Shown here in pieces: positions 1 through 8,409 of a DNA stretch of 35,284 nt. Position numbers and translations under genes: made by a program. The stretch is from JAVVEH01 sp032251435 (GTDB lineage Bacteria; Verrucomicrobiota; Lentisphaeria; Oligosphaerales; MVZH01), in assembly GCA_032251435.1 (NCBI GenBank), contig JAVVEH010000043.1:1-35284 (forward strand). The letters are read 5' to 3'. Within the stretch, counting starts at the first letter, position 1; every line of letters begins with the position of its first letter. The notes under the pieces were generated by a model. The model did no database searches. It had not been told where the DNA came from and saw nothing but the letters and a program-made list of their open reading frames with translations.

Positions 1-91
1 CCATACCCCATGATTTTTCACATGCAATCTATAAACAACCTGTCCCTTTATCACCATACCAGCTAAAAAATCAAGGCTTCCACAGCTCGCC

Positions 92-154
92 ACAGGGCGC
101 GTCATTAGCCCGAAAAGCTTCGTGGCGCGAGGCGATCGGCAGGCTGCGCCCTGT
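92..154. repeat. Inverted repeat downstream of metG
   Basis: The left end (1-278) has no convincing gene. It holds a perfect 9-bp inverted repeat, ACAGGGCGC at 92-100 and GCGCCCTGT at 146-154. An inner AGCC/GGCT pair and a small CGAA-AAGC-TTCG hairpin lie inside it, so the whole element could fold into a branched structure. It lies 125 bases past the metG stop. It could be a REP-like palindromic element or a structured 3' region. No T-tract follows it on either strand, so a simple intrinsic terminator is not supported. Confidence 0.4.
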
Positions 155-278
155 CATGGCGGGTTATTTATTGTGAAAACCCAACACCGTTCCACATCGG
201 CTGGTGGCACCGCCGGGCATGGCGCTGGTGACAAACACTTTTATGTTGCCTCTGGAAACGACCAGTGACTGATTGATG

Positions 279-2423
279 TCACCCGATTTTGGCGTTGAGA
301 AGATCGGTCACGCGCAGCGGCTGGCCGTTGACGACCAGCGGGATACCGTCCGCCTGCACAACGCCATCTTTGGCGCGCAGATCGACGGCTTTGAACTCAT
401 CGATGCCGATCTTGTCCGGGCGCTCTTCCGGCGCCTCGCCCTGCCGATGGACAATGCTTCCCACCGGCAAACCCGCGGTGGAAATCATCTCCATCTTTTT
501 CTTTTTGGCGGCGCATAAGATCATGCCGTCGGATATGACCCCGCTCAAATTGGCGGGGCTGAGGTTGCTGGCCACAAGCACGTGTTGGCCAAGAATGTCC
601 TCCGGCTGGAAGTGTTTGACCAAGCCGGACGCGATAACGCGCGGCTGATCCTCGCCGATGTCAATTGTCTCAACATACAGATGACTGGCCGTCGGGTGAC
701 TCTCAACGGCCAAGACCTTCCCGACTCTAAGTTCGATTTTGGCCCAGGGATCCACGCGTGTCACGCCGCTGAATCTTTCTTTATAAACTGGAACCAAGGC
801 GTTGTCCAGTTTGGGAAACAAAATTTCCGGCGCGCCGACAGCGCGGCCCAGAAGGCTGGTGAAATCACCCAGATCGTCCCAATTGGCGGCTTCAATCCCA
901 AGCATGTTAAATAGACGCTCACCGGTCTCAGGCATGATGGGAGTGAGCATGACCGCCAAATCCCGGATCACGTGGGCCAAAATATTTATGGTGCCTTGAA
1001 CCGCGTCGCGATCCACTTTGATGGTCACCCAAGGTTCCTGTTCCTGGAAAAAACGGTTGCTGATTTTCCCTAAAGCGAGAATGAGACGGACCGCCTCCCG
1101 CGGACTGACCGATTCATAGGCGGCGGTGATTTTGGTCTCCAACGCCAATGCTTCCTGGATAAAGGCTTGTTGCTCGGCGGACAGCGGGACGGCGGATAAT
1201 GTCCCGTCAAAATTGTTCACACAATAGACCAGAGACCGGTTCACAAGATTACCGATGTTGTCAATAAACTCATTGTTGACCCGATCAAAAAACTCCTGCC
1301 AGCAGAAGGCGGTATCCTGTTTTTCCGGGCGGACGGCCAACAGGTAAAACCGCCATAGATCCACCGGGATGCCAAGATCAATCACATCGGTTCCGAACAC
1401 GCCGATATTCCGGGATTTGGAAAACTTGCTGTCCTCGTAATTGAGGTACTCGGTGGAGCTGAGATGATGAACCATGGTCCACGGTTTTCCCGTGGCTAAC
1501 TGAGTGGCGGGAAAGATGACCGAATGAAAGGGAATATTATCTTTAGCCATAAACTGGTATAATTCGGTGTTTTCCGGATCCATCCACCACTTTTCCCAGT
1601 CATCTCCCAGACCGCTTTTCGTGATTGAGACATAGCCGATCGGCGCGTCGAACCACACGTAAAACACTTTCTTCTCAAATCCCGCCAACGGCACAGGAAC
1701 GCCCCATTTCAAGTCCCGGGTGATGGCCCGGGGCTCCAAGCCGCGGGCCATCCACGCCCGGGTGGTGGTCACCGCGTTGTTAGGCCAGTTCCCCGCCGTG
1801 TAGGCGGCCTCTTGGAAGTGTTCCAACGGCTCGCTGATATCCGGCAAATTCAAATACAAGTGCCGGGTTTCCCGCAATACGGGAACGCCGCCGTCAATCG
1901 CGCACCTGGGATTCCGCAGCTCGGTCGGTGTCAGCAATCCGCCGCATCCGTCACATTGATCACCCCGGGCGTCCTCATACCCGCACTTCGGGCAGGTGCC
2001 GACAATCAACCGGTCGGCGAGGAATGTATCCAGTGTCTCGCTGAAATATTGCTCTGAATCTATTTCAATTAAGTGCCCGTTCGCCAGCACGTCGCGGAAG
2101 ATTTCCTGGACGACGTCGGTATGCGTGGGTGTGGAGGTGCGGCCGAACAGGTCGAAAGAAATATTGAAATGGGCGTAAATTTTTTTATGGATAGCGTGAA
2201 ATTTGTCGCAGATCTGCCGTGGGGTCACGCCCGCTTCCAGGGCTTTGGTTTCGGTGGCGGTTCCGTATTCATCCGTTCCGCAGACATACAGCGTCTCATA
2301 GTTCCGGGAGCGGCAGAAGCGGGCGAACACGTCCGCTGAAAGGACGCAACCGATAATGTTTCCCAAATGCGGCTCATTGTTCACATAGGGAAGGGCGGAG
2401 GTGATTAACCGTTTTTTTGTCAT
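279..2423 (-). CDS. metG: Methionyl-tRNA synthetase
   Basis: This 714-residue class I aminoacyl-tRNA synthetase charges tRNA-Met in the cytoplasm. The HIGH-type signature reads HLGN at residues 19-22, and the KMSKS-type loop reads KFSKS from residue 333. A zinc-binding insert has cysteines 144, 147, 157 and 160. From about residue 555 there is a C-terminal OB-fold tRNA-binding domain (DPWAKIELRVGKV), the appended domain seen in dimeric MetG proteins. The length fits that MetG form. The ATG at 2423 has an AAGGA ribosome binding site 9-10 bases upstream. The gene starts 46 bases after the proS stop on the same strand, so the two may be cotranscribed. Confidence 0.97.
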   Translation of the reverse strand: MTKKRLITSALPYVNNEPHLGNIIGCVLSADVFARFCRSRNYETLYVCGTDEYGTATETKALEAGVTPRQICDKFHAIHKKIYAHFNISFDLFGRTSTPTHTDVVQEIFRDVLANGHLIEIDSEQYFSETLDTFLADRLIVGTCPKCGYEDARGDQCDGCGGLLTPTELRNPRCAIDGGVPVLRETRHLYLNLPDISEPLEHFQEAAYTAGNWPNNAVTTTRAWMARGLEPRAITRDLKWGVPVPLAGFEKKVFYVWFDAPIGYVSITKSGLGDDWEKWWMDPENTELYQFMAKDNIPFHSVIFPATQLATGKPWTMVHHLSSTEYLNYEDSKFSKSRNIGVFGTDVIDLGIPVDLWRFYLLAVRPEKQDTAFCWQEFFDRVNNEFIDNIGNLVNRSLVYCVNNFDGTLSAVPLSAEQQAFIQEALALETKITAAYESVSPREAVRLILALGKISNRFFQEQEPWVTIKVDRDAVQGTINILAHVIRDLAVMLTPIMPETGERLFNMLGIEAANWDDLGDFTSLLGRAVGAPEILFPKLDNALVPVYKERFSGVTRVDPWAKIELRVGKVLAVESHPTASHLYVETIDIGEDQPRVIASGLVKHFQPEDILGQHVLVASNLSPANLSGVISDGMILCAAKKKKMEMISTAGLPVGSIVHRQGEAPEERPDKIGIDEFKAVDLRAKDGVVQADGIPLVVNGQPLRVTDLLNAKIG

Positions 2424-2469
2424 GCTGTGAAATCCTTCGACGGAACGCCAGGCGGCCCTCGGTCACTCG

Positions 2470-4200
2470 TTAGCAGGTGTATTTCGCCAGTTCATCAGCG
2501 ACCGCTTGGGTGATCGTGGCGGTGACAGCGCTGATATCCAGAAATTCCCGGTCCTGACTGTCCCGGCGTTTATATTCCACTTTTTCATCGGCGAGCGTTT
2601 TGGGCGAAATAATCAGACGCAAAGGGGCGCCGATCAGATCGGCGTCATTGAACATAAAGCCGGCTTTCTCGCCGCGGTCATCAAACAGGACATCAACGCC
2701 TCGAGCGGTCAGATCGGCGTAGATTTTCTCCGCCGCTTCCGTCACGCCCTCTTTTTTCGGATTCAGCGCGCAGAGATGCACCTGATAGGGCGCGATGGAC
2801 ATGGGCCAGACGGGGCCATAGTCATCGTGGCGCTGCTCCAGAACCGCGGCCATAGTGCGGCCGACACCAATCCCATAGCAGCCCATAAACATGGGTCTGG
2901 CTTTGCCGTTGGCATCGAGAAATGTGCAGTTCATACTCTCGGTGTATTTCGTGCCGAGCTGAAAGATATTGCCGACTTCGATCCCGCGGAGCATGTCCAA
3001 CGGTTCGCCGGTGACCGGGCAGGGATCACCGCCGCGGACCGCCGCGATGTCAACAACATCTCCGGGATCCATGTCCCGCTCATAATTAAAATTCTTAAAA
3101 TGGTAATCCGCCTCATTGGCGCCGACAATCAAGTTGCTTGACCGGGCGGCGGAGGGGTCAATCACGATACGGACCTGTTCCCGGTCAAGCCCGACAGGCG
3201 ACGCGTAACCCGGCTCAGCGCCCGCGGCCCTGATGAGCGCGTCCGTGGCGAATTTGATCTGGGGAATTTTCAAATAATTCCGCAATTTGGTCTCATTGAC
3301 CTCCAAATCCCCGCGGATCATGGCGAATATCAGGGTGGTGTCATCCATATCGGAATAAAACACGGCTTTGCCCGTATGTTCGGGAGTCACGCCGAGAAAA
3401 TCGGCCACCTCGTCAATGCTCCGCCGGTTCGGGGTGCGGACCTTCTCAAGTGGCAACGGCGGCTCAGCGGAGAAGGTCAGGGCGCTGGTGGCGACTTCTT
3501 TATTGGCCTTGTAGCGGCGGTCGGGGGACATGTAGATGGTATCCTCCCCGCAATCAGCGATCGCCATGAACTCATGCGAGACGGCGCCGCCCATCATGCC
3601 CGTGTCCGATTGAATGGACACGCAATTGGTCAACCCCACCCGCCGGAAAACGCGTTCATACGCTTCGTGCACGCGGTCATAATACTGTTTCAAGTCCTCG
3701 TTGTCCGCATGAAACGAATAGCCGTCTTTCATGGTGAACTCGCGGACGCGGATCAAGCCTCCCCGGGGGCGGGCTTCGTCACGATATTTGGTCTGAACAT
3801 GGTAGAGCATGAACGGAAGTTGTTTATACGAATTGACCTCCGTCCGGGCCAAGTGCACGACCGCTTCCTCGTGTGTCATCGCCAGTACCATGGCCTTGCC
3901 GTTCCGGTCTTCAAAACGGAGGAGCTCAGCGCCGACGGTCTGTGACCGGCCGCTTTCGTCCCACAGCTCCTGGGGAAGAACGACAGGCATGAGAATTTCC
4001 TGTCCGTCGATCCGGTCCATTTCCTCCCGGATGATGGTTTCAATTTTTTTCACAATCCGTTTAGCAAGAGGAAGTAACGTGTAAATTCCCGCGGCGACGG
4101 GGCGGACATAGCCGCCTCTCAGCAGATAGATGTGACTGATGTTCTGGGCGTCTTTGGGCGTTTCTTTTGTCCGTTGCCCAATAAGATGTGACATGCGCAT
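2470..4200 (-). CDS. proS: Prolyl-tRNA synthetase
   Basis: This class II aminoacyl-tRNA synthetase charges tRNA-Pro. It has the bacterial architecture: a catalytic core, an editing insertion (around the segment beginning FLGVTPEHTGKAVFYSD) and a C-terminal anticodon-binding domain. Motif 2 is seen around RPRGGLIRVREFTMKDGYSF and motif 3 around GCYGIGVGRTMAA. The frame is open for 57 more codons upstream, to 4371. The family, however, begins with MRMSHL, and that methionine at 4200 has AAGGA about 8 bases upstream, so I place the start there. This gives 576 residues, the normal bacterial length. The upstream extension contains a GC hairpin and a probable terminator and is not coding. Confidence 0.97.
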   Translation of the reverse strand: MRMSHLIGQRTKETPKDAQNISHIYLLRGGYVRPVAAGIYTLLPLAKRIVKKIETIIREEMDRIDGQEILMPVVLPQELWDESGRSQTVGAELLRFEDRNGKAMVLAMTHEEAVVHLARTEVNSYKQLPFMLYHVQTKYRDEARPRGGLIRVREFTMKDGYSFHADNEDLKQYYDRVHEAYERVFRRVGLTNCVSIQSDTGMMGGAVSHEFMAIADCGEDTIYMSPDRRYKANKEVATSALTFSAEPPLPLEKVRTPNRRSIDEVADFLGVTPEHTGKAVFYSDMDDTTLIFAMIRGDLEVNETKLRNYLKIPQIKFATDALIRAAGAEPGYASPVGLDREQVRIVIDPSAARSSNLIVGANEADYHFKNFNYERDMDPGDVVDIAAVRGGDPCPVTGEPLDMLRGIEVGNIFQLGTKYTESMNCTFLDANGKARPMFMGCYGIGVGRTMAAVLEQRHDDYGPVWPMSIAPYQVHLCALNPKKEGVTEAAEKIYADLTARGVDVLFDDRGEKAGFMFNDADLIGAPLRLIISPKTLADEKVEYKRRDSQDREFLDISAVTATITQAVADELAKYTC

Positions 4201-4237
4201 GACGGTATCCTTAAAATAACTGTGAGATATGACAATG

Positions 4238-4267
4238 AAAAAAATGGCGGCGAGACAATCCAGCCGC
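4238..4267 (-). terminator. Possible intrinsic terminator after the ABC permease gene
   Basis: Read on the minus strand, GCGGC (4267-4263) pairs with GCCGC (4251-4247) around an 11-base loop. A run of seven T follows (4244-4238). It lies between the permease stop and the proS start and would separate the two transcripts. The stem is only 5 bp, so the call is tentative. Confidence 0.35.
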
Positions 4268-4348
4268 GGATAAAACGGGGAATTCGCCGACACCGCTGTC
4301 CCGCCGCCGGGCGGCGGCGCGGCGCGGGCGCTGATGTGGACTCGCGGG

Positions 4349-5311
4349 TTAAAGTCCCGCTTGGTCGCCAATCTCCCTTTTTCGGAACAGAATAACTGCC
4401 AGTGAGACGAAAATACAGGCGAACATCAGCACATACAATCCGCCCCAGGCGACATAACCCCAAGGGATTCCGCCGTCCCCGGAAGCCAGGGCGTCAGCCA
4501 TCCACATGAGCTGCCAGTTGGGAATGGCCGCGTAGAGCGCGGCCGCCAGCCAATTCGTTTCCGCGAAAAGCGACAACAGGTAATCGCTCATTAACCCAAG
4601 GGTGAAAACCACGCCGCAAACGAGCATGTTGGAGACCAACTGAAGGCGGGTGGACAACGCCGCGGCCAAAACACCCATGGCGATAACCGCGTACGTGACC
4701 AAAATCAGGGCTGGAACAACATGCCAGGCATAGGGAAGAAAGTCCCCGTCAACGGGAATAAAACGGATCACACCAGTGACCGCGGGGAGGCCGATGGCGA
4801 GACAGATCAAGGCGTTCATGGGGTAAGACCCCCGCTTGACATAGTTCCAGACTCCCCCCCCGGCCAGGCATAAAACAAGCCCGATGAAAAAGGCCCAGAG
4901 CCCCTTGGTGTCGTACCAAAATTGGTCTTTGGCGACACGGATCGCGATCAGCGCGGCCAGACTGTTGAGAAAGCAAAAGACCAGCAACCCCCCCGTGACA
5001 CCGAGAATTTTGCCGATGATAAAAACTCCCCGCTCCACCGGTTTCGCCAAAATCAACATGGCTGTGCCTGATTCAATTTCCCGGGCGATGGAGTGGCTGG
5101 AGCAAATCACGGCGAGAACCCAGCCGCCGAGCAGCAGATTCGCCATGGCGGTGTCCACGACCATCTTGGTTTGCTCCCGGAAGACGAACAGGGTCATCGT
5201 CGGCACCAAGCCGGTCAAGGTCAGAGAAGCCAGCAAAATCAACAGGAAAATGGGTTCTCTGACGTTCTCACGGAACGTGTTTTTGGCAATCTGGAAAATG
5301 ACCGTGATCAT
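4349..5311 (-). CDS. ABC-2 type transporter permease protein
   Basis: This 320-residue integral membrane protein has about six hydrophobic segments, the first near residues 20-42. The segment SHSIAREIESGTAMLILAKPVERGVFIIGK is typical of ABC-2 permeases of the NosY/YhhJ type, in which the loop after the second helix contains E-x-G-T-x-x-x-L-x-x-P. It would form the membrane channel of an ABC exporter, but no ATPase subunit gene is in this window. The ATG overlaps the stop of the upstream secreted-protein gene by four bases (ATGA), so the two are translationally coupled. The substrate is unknown. A run of eight C (plus strand, about 4854-4861) lies inside the gene. Confidence 0.8.
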   Translation of the reverse strand: MITVIFQIAKNTFRENVREPIFLLILLASLTLTGLVPTMTLFVFREQTKMVVDTAMANLLLGGWVLAVICSSHSIAREIESGTAMLILAKPVERGVFIIGKILGVTGGLLVFCFLNSLAALIAIRVAKDQFWYDTKGLWAFFIGLVLCLAGGGVWNYVKRGSYPMNALICLAIGLPAVTGVIRFIPVDGDFLPYAWHVVPALILVTYAVIAMGVLAAALSTRLQLVSNMLVCGVVFTLGLMSDYLLSLFAETNWLAAALYAAIPNWQLMWMADALASGDGGIPWGYVAWGGLYVLMFACIFVSLAVILFRKREIGDQAGL

Positions 5312-5895
5312 TCACCCGCGACCGCCTGAATTGTTTTCGCTTCGGGATCGTAGGTTTCCCGATGCGCTTTGCCTTCCATTAACTTTTTACGCGCTTTGAC
5401 AAAAGCCCCTTTAAGGGTCCAGCAATGCATGATTTTTCCCAGTTGTTTAGCGTTTTTGGTCCAATCATCGCCCTTTAGGGTCAAGGAGGTGTAATTGGCT
5501 TTGACCGCGTCACTGAATTCTTTCGGAATCATCTCGTCTCCGCCCAGAAAAACGATTTTTTTCGGCCGCAGCATCGATTCGATAAATTCCAGATATTCTT
5601 CCTCTTTCAATTCCAAAGCTTCGGATTCTTTGTACGGGAAGTAATAGATGTGGTTGCCATCGCTTTCCGGACTGATGATGATGAGAGGTTGCTTGGTTTT
5701 GAACTGGGCGACTTCAGCCAGCAGGCGGCTCTCCGCGAAGTTACCCGTGACCAGCAGGGTGTCCGGCCAGCCCCAAGGCCACAGGGACGAGCGCGCGAAC
5801 CAGCTGACCGGGCCCGCGGAGGCTCCGACACATGCGGTTAAAGCCAAAGTGAGAATCAGCGTGCGCGCGAGGGTGGAGTGACCGGAGTGTTTCAT
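5308..5895 (-). CDS. Small secreted protein of unknown function
   Basis: This 195-residue protein has an N-terminal signal peptide (LARTLILTLALTACVGASA). The chosen ATG at 5895 has AGAGGAAG about 8 bases upstream. An earlier in-frame ATG at 5958 would add 21 residues in front of the signal and is less likely. The body alternates predicted strands and helices: DTLLVTGNF, QPLIIISP and KKIVFLGGDEMIP. This rhythm, ending in LGGDEMIPKEF, faintly recalls one cell-wall-binding repeat 2 unit (strand, helix, strand, then GG-x-x-x-I), but that is only a fold-level guess. It is coupled by a 4-base overlap to the ABC permease downstream, which suggests an export-related or envelope role. Confidence 0.65.
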   Translation of the reverse strand: MKHSGHSTLARTLILTLALTACVGASAGPVSWFARSSLWPWGWPDTLLVTGNFAESRLLAEVAQFKTKQPLIIISPESDGNHIYYFPYKESEALELKEEEYLEFIESMLRPKKIVFLGGDEMIPKEFSDAVKANYTSLTLKGDDWTKNAKQLGKIMHCWTLKGAFVKARKKLMEGKAHRETYDPEAKTIQAVAGE

Positions 5896-6116
5896 TTTTT
5901 TTCTTCCTCTGATGTGTGATTGAATCGGGCGGCGGCATGTCACCGCGTGTGAAAACATGTGCGAGTATCCCTTACCGGCGCCTGATGGCTGACTTTTGCC
6001 ACTGAAACCGGGTGGGAACCCAGGTAAAAGGTGTTATATTCAGACCGTTCCGGCACCCTTCCGCGGATGGCGCCCGCGGCCGCTGTCAAATAAGTTGTCC
6101 GCAAGGAAATTCATGT

Positions 6117-7028
6117 ATGCCGAATGTAATCCCCTTTTTAGATAATTCCAGAGACGTGAAGCCATCGGCGGCCATTTTCTTGAGCGGCGGCGGCAGCAAC
6201 GCCGAGAAGATTCTAGAGGCGTGTTCCACGGCGGGTGAAAAAGCCCCGTTCAAGGTCGTTGTTTTAGTCACTGACCGGCCCGGGAGCAGCCGCGCCGACG
6301 AGATTGGCCGATCCTATGGCATTCCTGTTGTCGCGTTGGATATCCGGGCTTTTTACCGTGAAAGAGGGCAAAGCCGGGTGTCCATCGCCACACCTGAGGG
6401 CCGCGCTGTCCGCGAGGCGTGGACGGACGAGTTGAGGAGCGCTCTGAGGGAGCACGCCCCTGATTTCGGCATACTCGCCGGCTTCGTGCCGTTGACCAAC
6501 ATCACCGGCGATTTCCCCTGTCTGAATGTGCATCCCGGTGATCTGACGTACGAAAAAGATGGGCGACGCTATTTGATCGGATTGCATACAATGCCCGTCG
6601 AACGGGCGATTTTAGACCACCTGCCCGCCATGCGCAGCAGTGTGATCATCGCTGTTCCCTACACCGGCGGGGGCGATGACATGGACAGCGGGCCCATTCT
6701 CGGCGTGTCCGGTCCGGTGCCCATTGATTTACGCGGAGAGACAGTGGATTCGTTGCGGGCGATCGCGCGTGAGCGCCCCGCCAAACGCCCGGTCGGCGGG
6801 TATAAAGACCGGTTGGAAGCGGTGGCGGAGGTTAACTTGGAACGACTGAAAATCGGCGGCGACTGGGAAGTGTTTCCCAAGGTTGTTTTTGATTTCGCCC
6901 GCGGGTTGTTCGGGCATGCTGACGGGGGGGATGATTTGTTTTTCCGGATGAGCGGCAAATGGATGCCCGTCGAGACGGTCGTTTACAGCGCGGCCGGGCG
7001 GGAAATTCTTTTCCGGGATGTGTCATGA
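6117..7028 (+). CDS. PurN-like formyltransferase family protein
   Basis: The first 200 residues match the fold and active site of phosphoribosylglycinamide formyltransferase (PurN), which uses 10-formyl-tetrahydrofolate. FLSGGGSNAEKIL is the phosphate-binding loop, ILAGFVPL precedes the core, NVHPGDL carries the catalytic Asn and His, and MDSGPIL carries the catalytic Asp. At 303 residues it is about 90-100 longer than E. coli PurN, because of a C-terminal extension without obvious relatives. The start at 6117 has AAGGA about 10 bases upstream. Its stop overlaps the metallophosphoesterase ATG (ATGA). It may act in purine synthesis or formylate another amine; the substrate cannot be fixed from sequence. 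Confidence 0.8.
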   Translation: MPNVIPFLDNSRDVKPSAAIFLSGGGSNAEKILEACSTAGEKAPFKVVVLVTDRPGSSRADEIGRSYGIPVVALDIRAFYRERGQSRVSIATPEGRAVREAWTDELRSALREHAPDFGILAGFVPLTNITGDFPCLNVHPGDLTYEKDGRRYLIGLHTMPVERAILDHLPAMRSSVIIAVPYTGGGDDMDSGPILGVSGPVPIDLRGETVDSLRAIARERPAKRPVGGYKDRLEAVAEVNLERLKIGGDWEVFPKVVFDFARGLFGHADGGDDLFFRMSGKWMPVETVVYSAAGREILFRDVS

Positions 7029-7753
7029 AGATCGCGTTGATCAGTGATATCCATGCGAATTTGGCCGCGTTGGAGGCGGTTCTAGCCCGGATCGCCATGG
7101 AAGATTGCGTCAAAACGCTTTGTTGCGGTGACATTGTGGGCTACGGGCCTTATCCGCGGGAATGTCTGGCGCTGATTCAGAAAAGCGGTATCGCGTGTGT
7201 GTTGGGAAACCACGATGACATGATGCGGAAACCTGACCGCGTTCAGAAAATGCGCCCGGATGTCCGGGACGCGTTGAACTGGACCCGGGAGCAATTGACG
7301 GATGAGGAGATTCAGTGGCTGGGGCGCTTGCCGCGGACCATGAAGTACGGGGGATTTGAACTGGTGCACGCCTCCAATGTGATCTCTCCCAGGTGGCATT
7401 ATGTGATTGACCGCCGCAGCGTCACGGCCAGTTTCCTGTTTCAAAACGGCCCATTGGTGTTCAATGGCCATTCCCATGTTCCGATTCTCGCCGCGCATCG
7501 AACGGGGGAACGTCCGCGGATGGTGGAATTGAAAGATATGACGTTGCCGGCCGGATACCGGTTTATGGTGAATGTCGGGTCTGTCGGACAACCGCGGGAC
7601 CGGAATCCCAAGGCGTCCTTTGTGACCTTTGAAACCCGGGACAGGAGTCTGCGAATTCACCGGGTGGCGTACGATATTTCCGCGACTCAGTCGGCCATGG
7701 TCAAGGCCGGCTTGCCGCGGTCGTTGATTCTCAGACTAAGCGAAGGACGCTGA
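7025..7753 (+). CDS. Metallophosphoesterase (calcineurin-like)
   Basis: This 242-residue two-metal phosphoesterase carries the full motif set: SDIH (D8, H10), CGD (D36), GNHDD (residues 61-65) and NGHSHVP near residue 150. It also has NVGSVGQPRDRNP, typical of the YfcE/phosphodiesterase-like bacterial subgroup. It should hydrolyse phosphomono- or diesters in the cytoplasm; no signal peptide is present. The start codon overlaps the stop of the PurN-like gene by four bases, so the two are made together. The next gene starts 12 bases downstream and probably belongs to the same operon. Confidence 0.88.
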   Translation: MKIALISDIHANLAALEAVLARIAMEDCVKTLCCGDIVGYGPYPRECLALIQKSGIACVLGNHDDMMRKPDRVQKMRPDVRDALNWTREQLTDEEIQWLGRLPRTMKYGGFELVHASNVISPRWHYVIDRRSVTASFLFQNGPLVFNGHSHVPILAAHRTGERPRMVELKDMTLPAGYRFMVNVGSVGQPRDRNPKASFVTFETRDRSLRIHRVAYDISATQSAMVKAGLPRSLILRLSEGR

Positions 7754-7765
7754 AAGGGGGTTGTG

Positions 7766-8404
7766 ATGAGAAGGATGGTTTGGTTATGTTCCGCGCTCGC
7801 CGACGGCCTCGCCGCCAGTCAAACGCTGGCCGTCAGTCTGGATTATCAGGAGGTTCCGCCGGCGGAAAAGCCCGCCGTTGTGGACGAGGCCGTCAGCCTG
7901 CCGACATCTGAGGAGGGTGACGCGGTTGATACGGAAGCGAGAAGAAATCTCATCATCTCGCCCGCCGGCGCGGCGCCGGCCCCTCTGGTCTCCGTCCATG
8001 GCGCCGGAGACGCCCCCGCTCCGGGAACGCCTGAAGGTCCGCTGAAGGATCTTGACTCATTCGTCAAAATGACAGAAACGACCCTAGAGACCGCATTGCC
8101 GGTAATTGAGGCGGGACAACTGTTCCTCAAGGGGATTGGCGGCGGTTCTTTTGAGTTCATCGAGTTGGAAGCGGCTTTGCGGGAGGTTCTGGAGCAGGAG
8201 AAGGAACGTCAGCGCGCGGTCACCGATCTTCCCGCGGACATGGCTTCGACCCAAAAAGCGCTCTCCGTTCCAGAGTCCGGGGTGTCCTTGCCCATTGACG
8301 CTGAGGACGGCGCGGGCGGCGGCGCCGCCGGTGGTGGTTTTGGCGTGATGGTTGTGCTCGCTTTTGTGGTGGTTCTGGGTGCCGGGATGCTCATGAAAGG
8401 CTGA
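7766..8404 (+). CDS. Hypothetical protein with a C-terminal membrane segment
   Basis: I do not recognise this 212-residue protein. It is rich in Ala, Pro and acidic residues. It has a weak N-terminal hydrophobic stretch (MVWLCSALADGLAAS), a mainly disordered middle and a predicted helix around EFIELEAALREVLEQEKERQ. A glycine/alanine linker leads to a single C-terminal hydrophobic helix, VMVVLAFVVVLGAGMLM, ending in KG, as in tail-anchored or sorting-type proteins. The ATG at 7766 sits 5 bases after AAAGGGGG; a GTG three bases earlier is also possible. It follows the metallophosphoesterase closely. Its stop lies 5 bases from the stop of the convergent glycosidase gene. Confidence 0.6.
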   Translation: MRRMVWLCSALADGLAASQTLAVSLDYQEVPPAEKPAVVDEAVSLPTSEEGDAVDTEARRNLIISPAGAAPAPLVSVHGAGDAPAPGTPEGPLKDLDSFVKMTETTLETALPVIEAGQLFLKGIGGGSFEFIELEAALREVLEQEKERQRAVTDLPADMASTQKALSVPESGVSLPIDAEDGAGGGAAGGGFGVMVVLAFVVVLGAGMLMKG

Positions 8405-8409
8405 AGCTG

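Noticed and set aside
4201..4371. 57-codon N-terminal extension of proS
   Set aside because: The family begins at MRMSHL, which has its own ribosome binding site; the extension holds a GC hairpin and a likely terminator.
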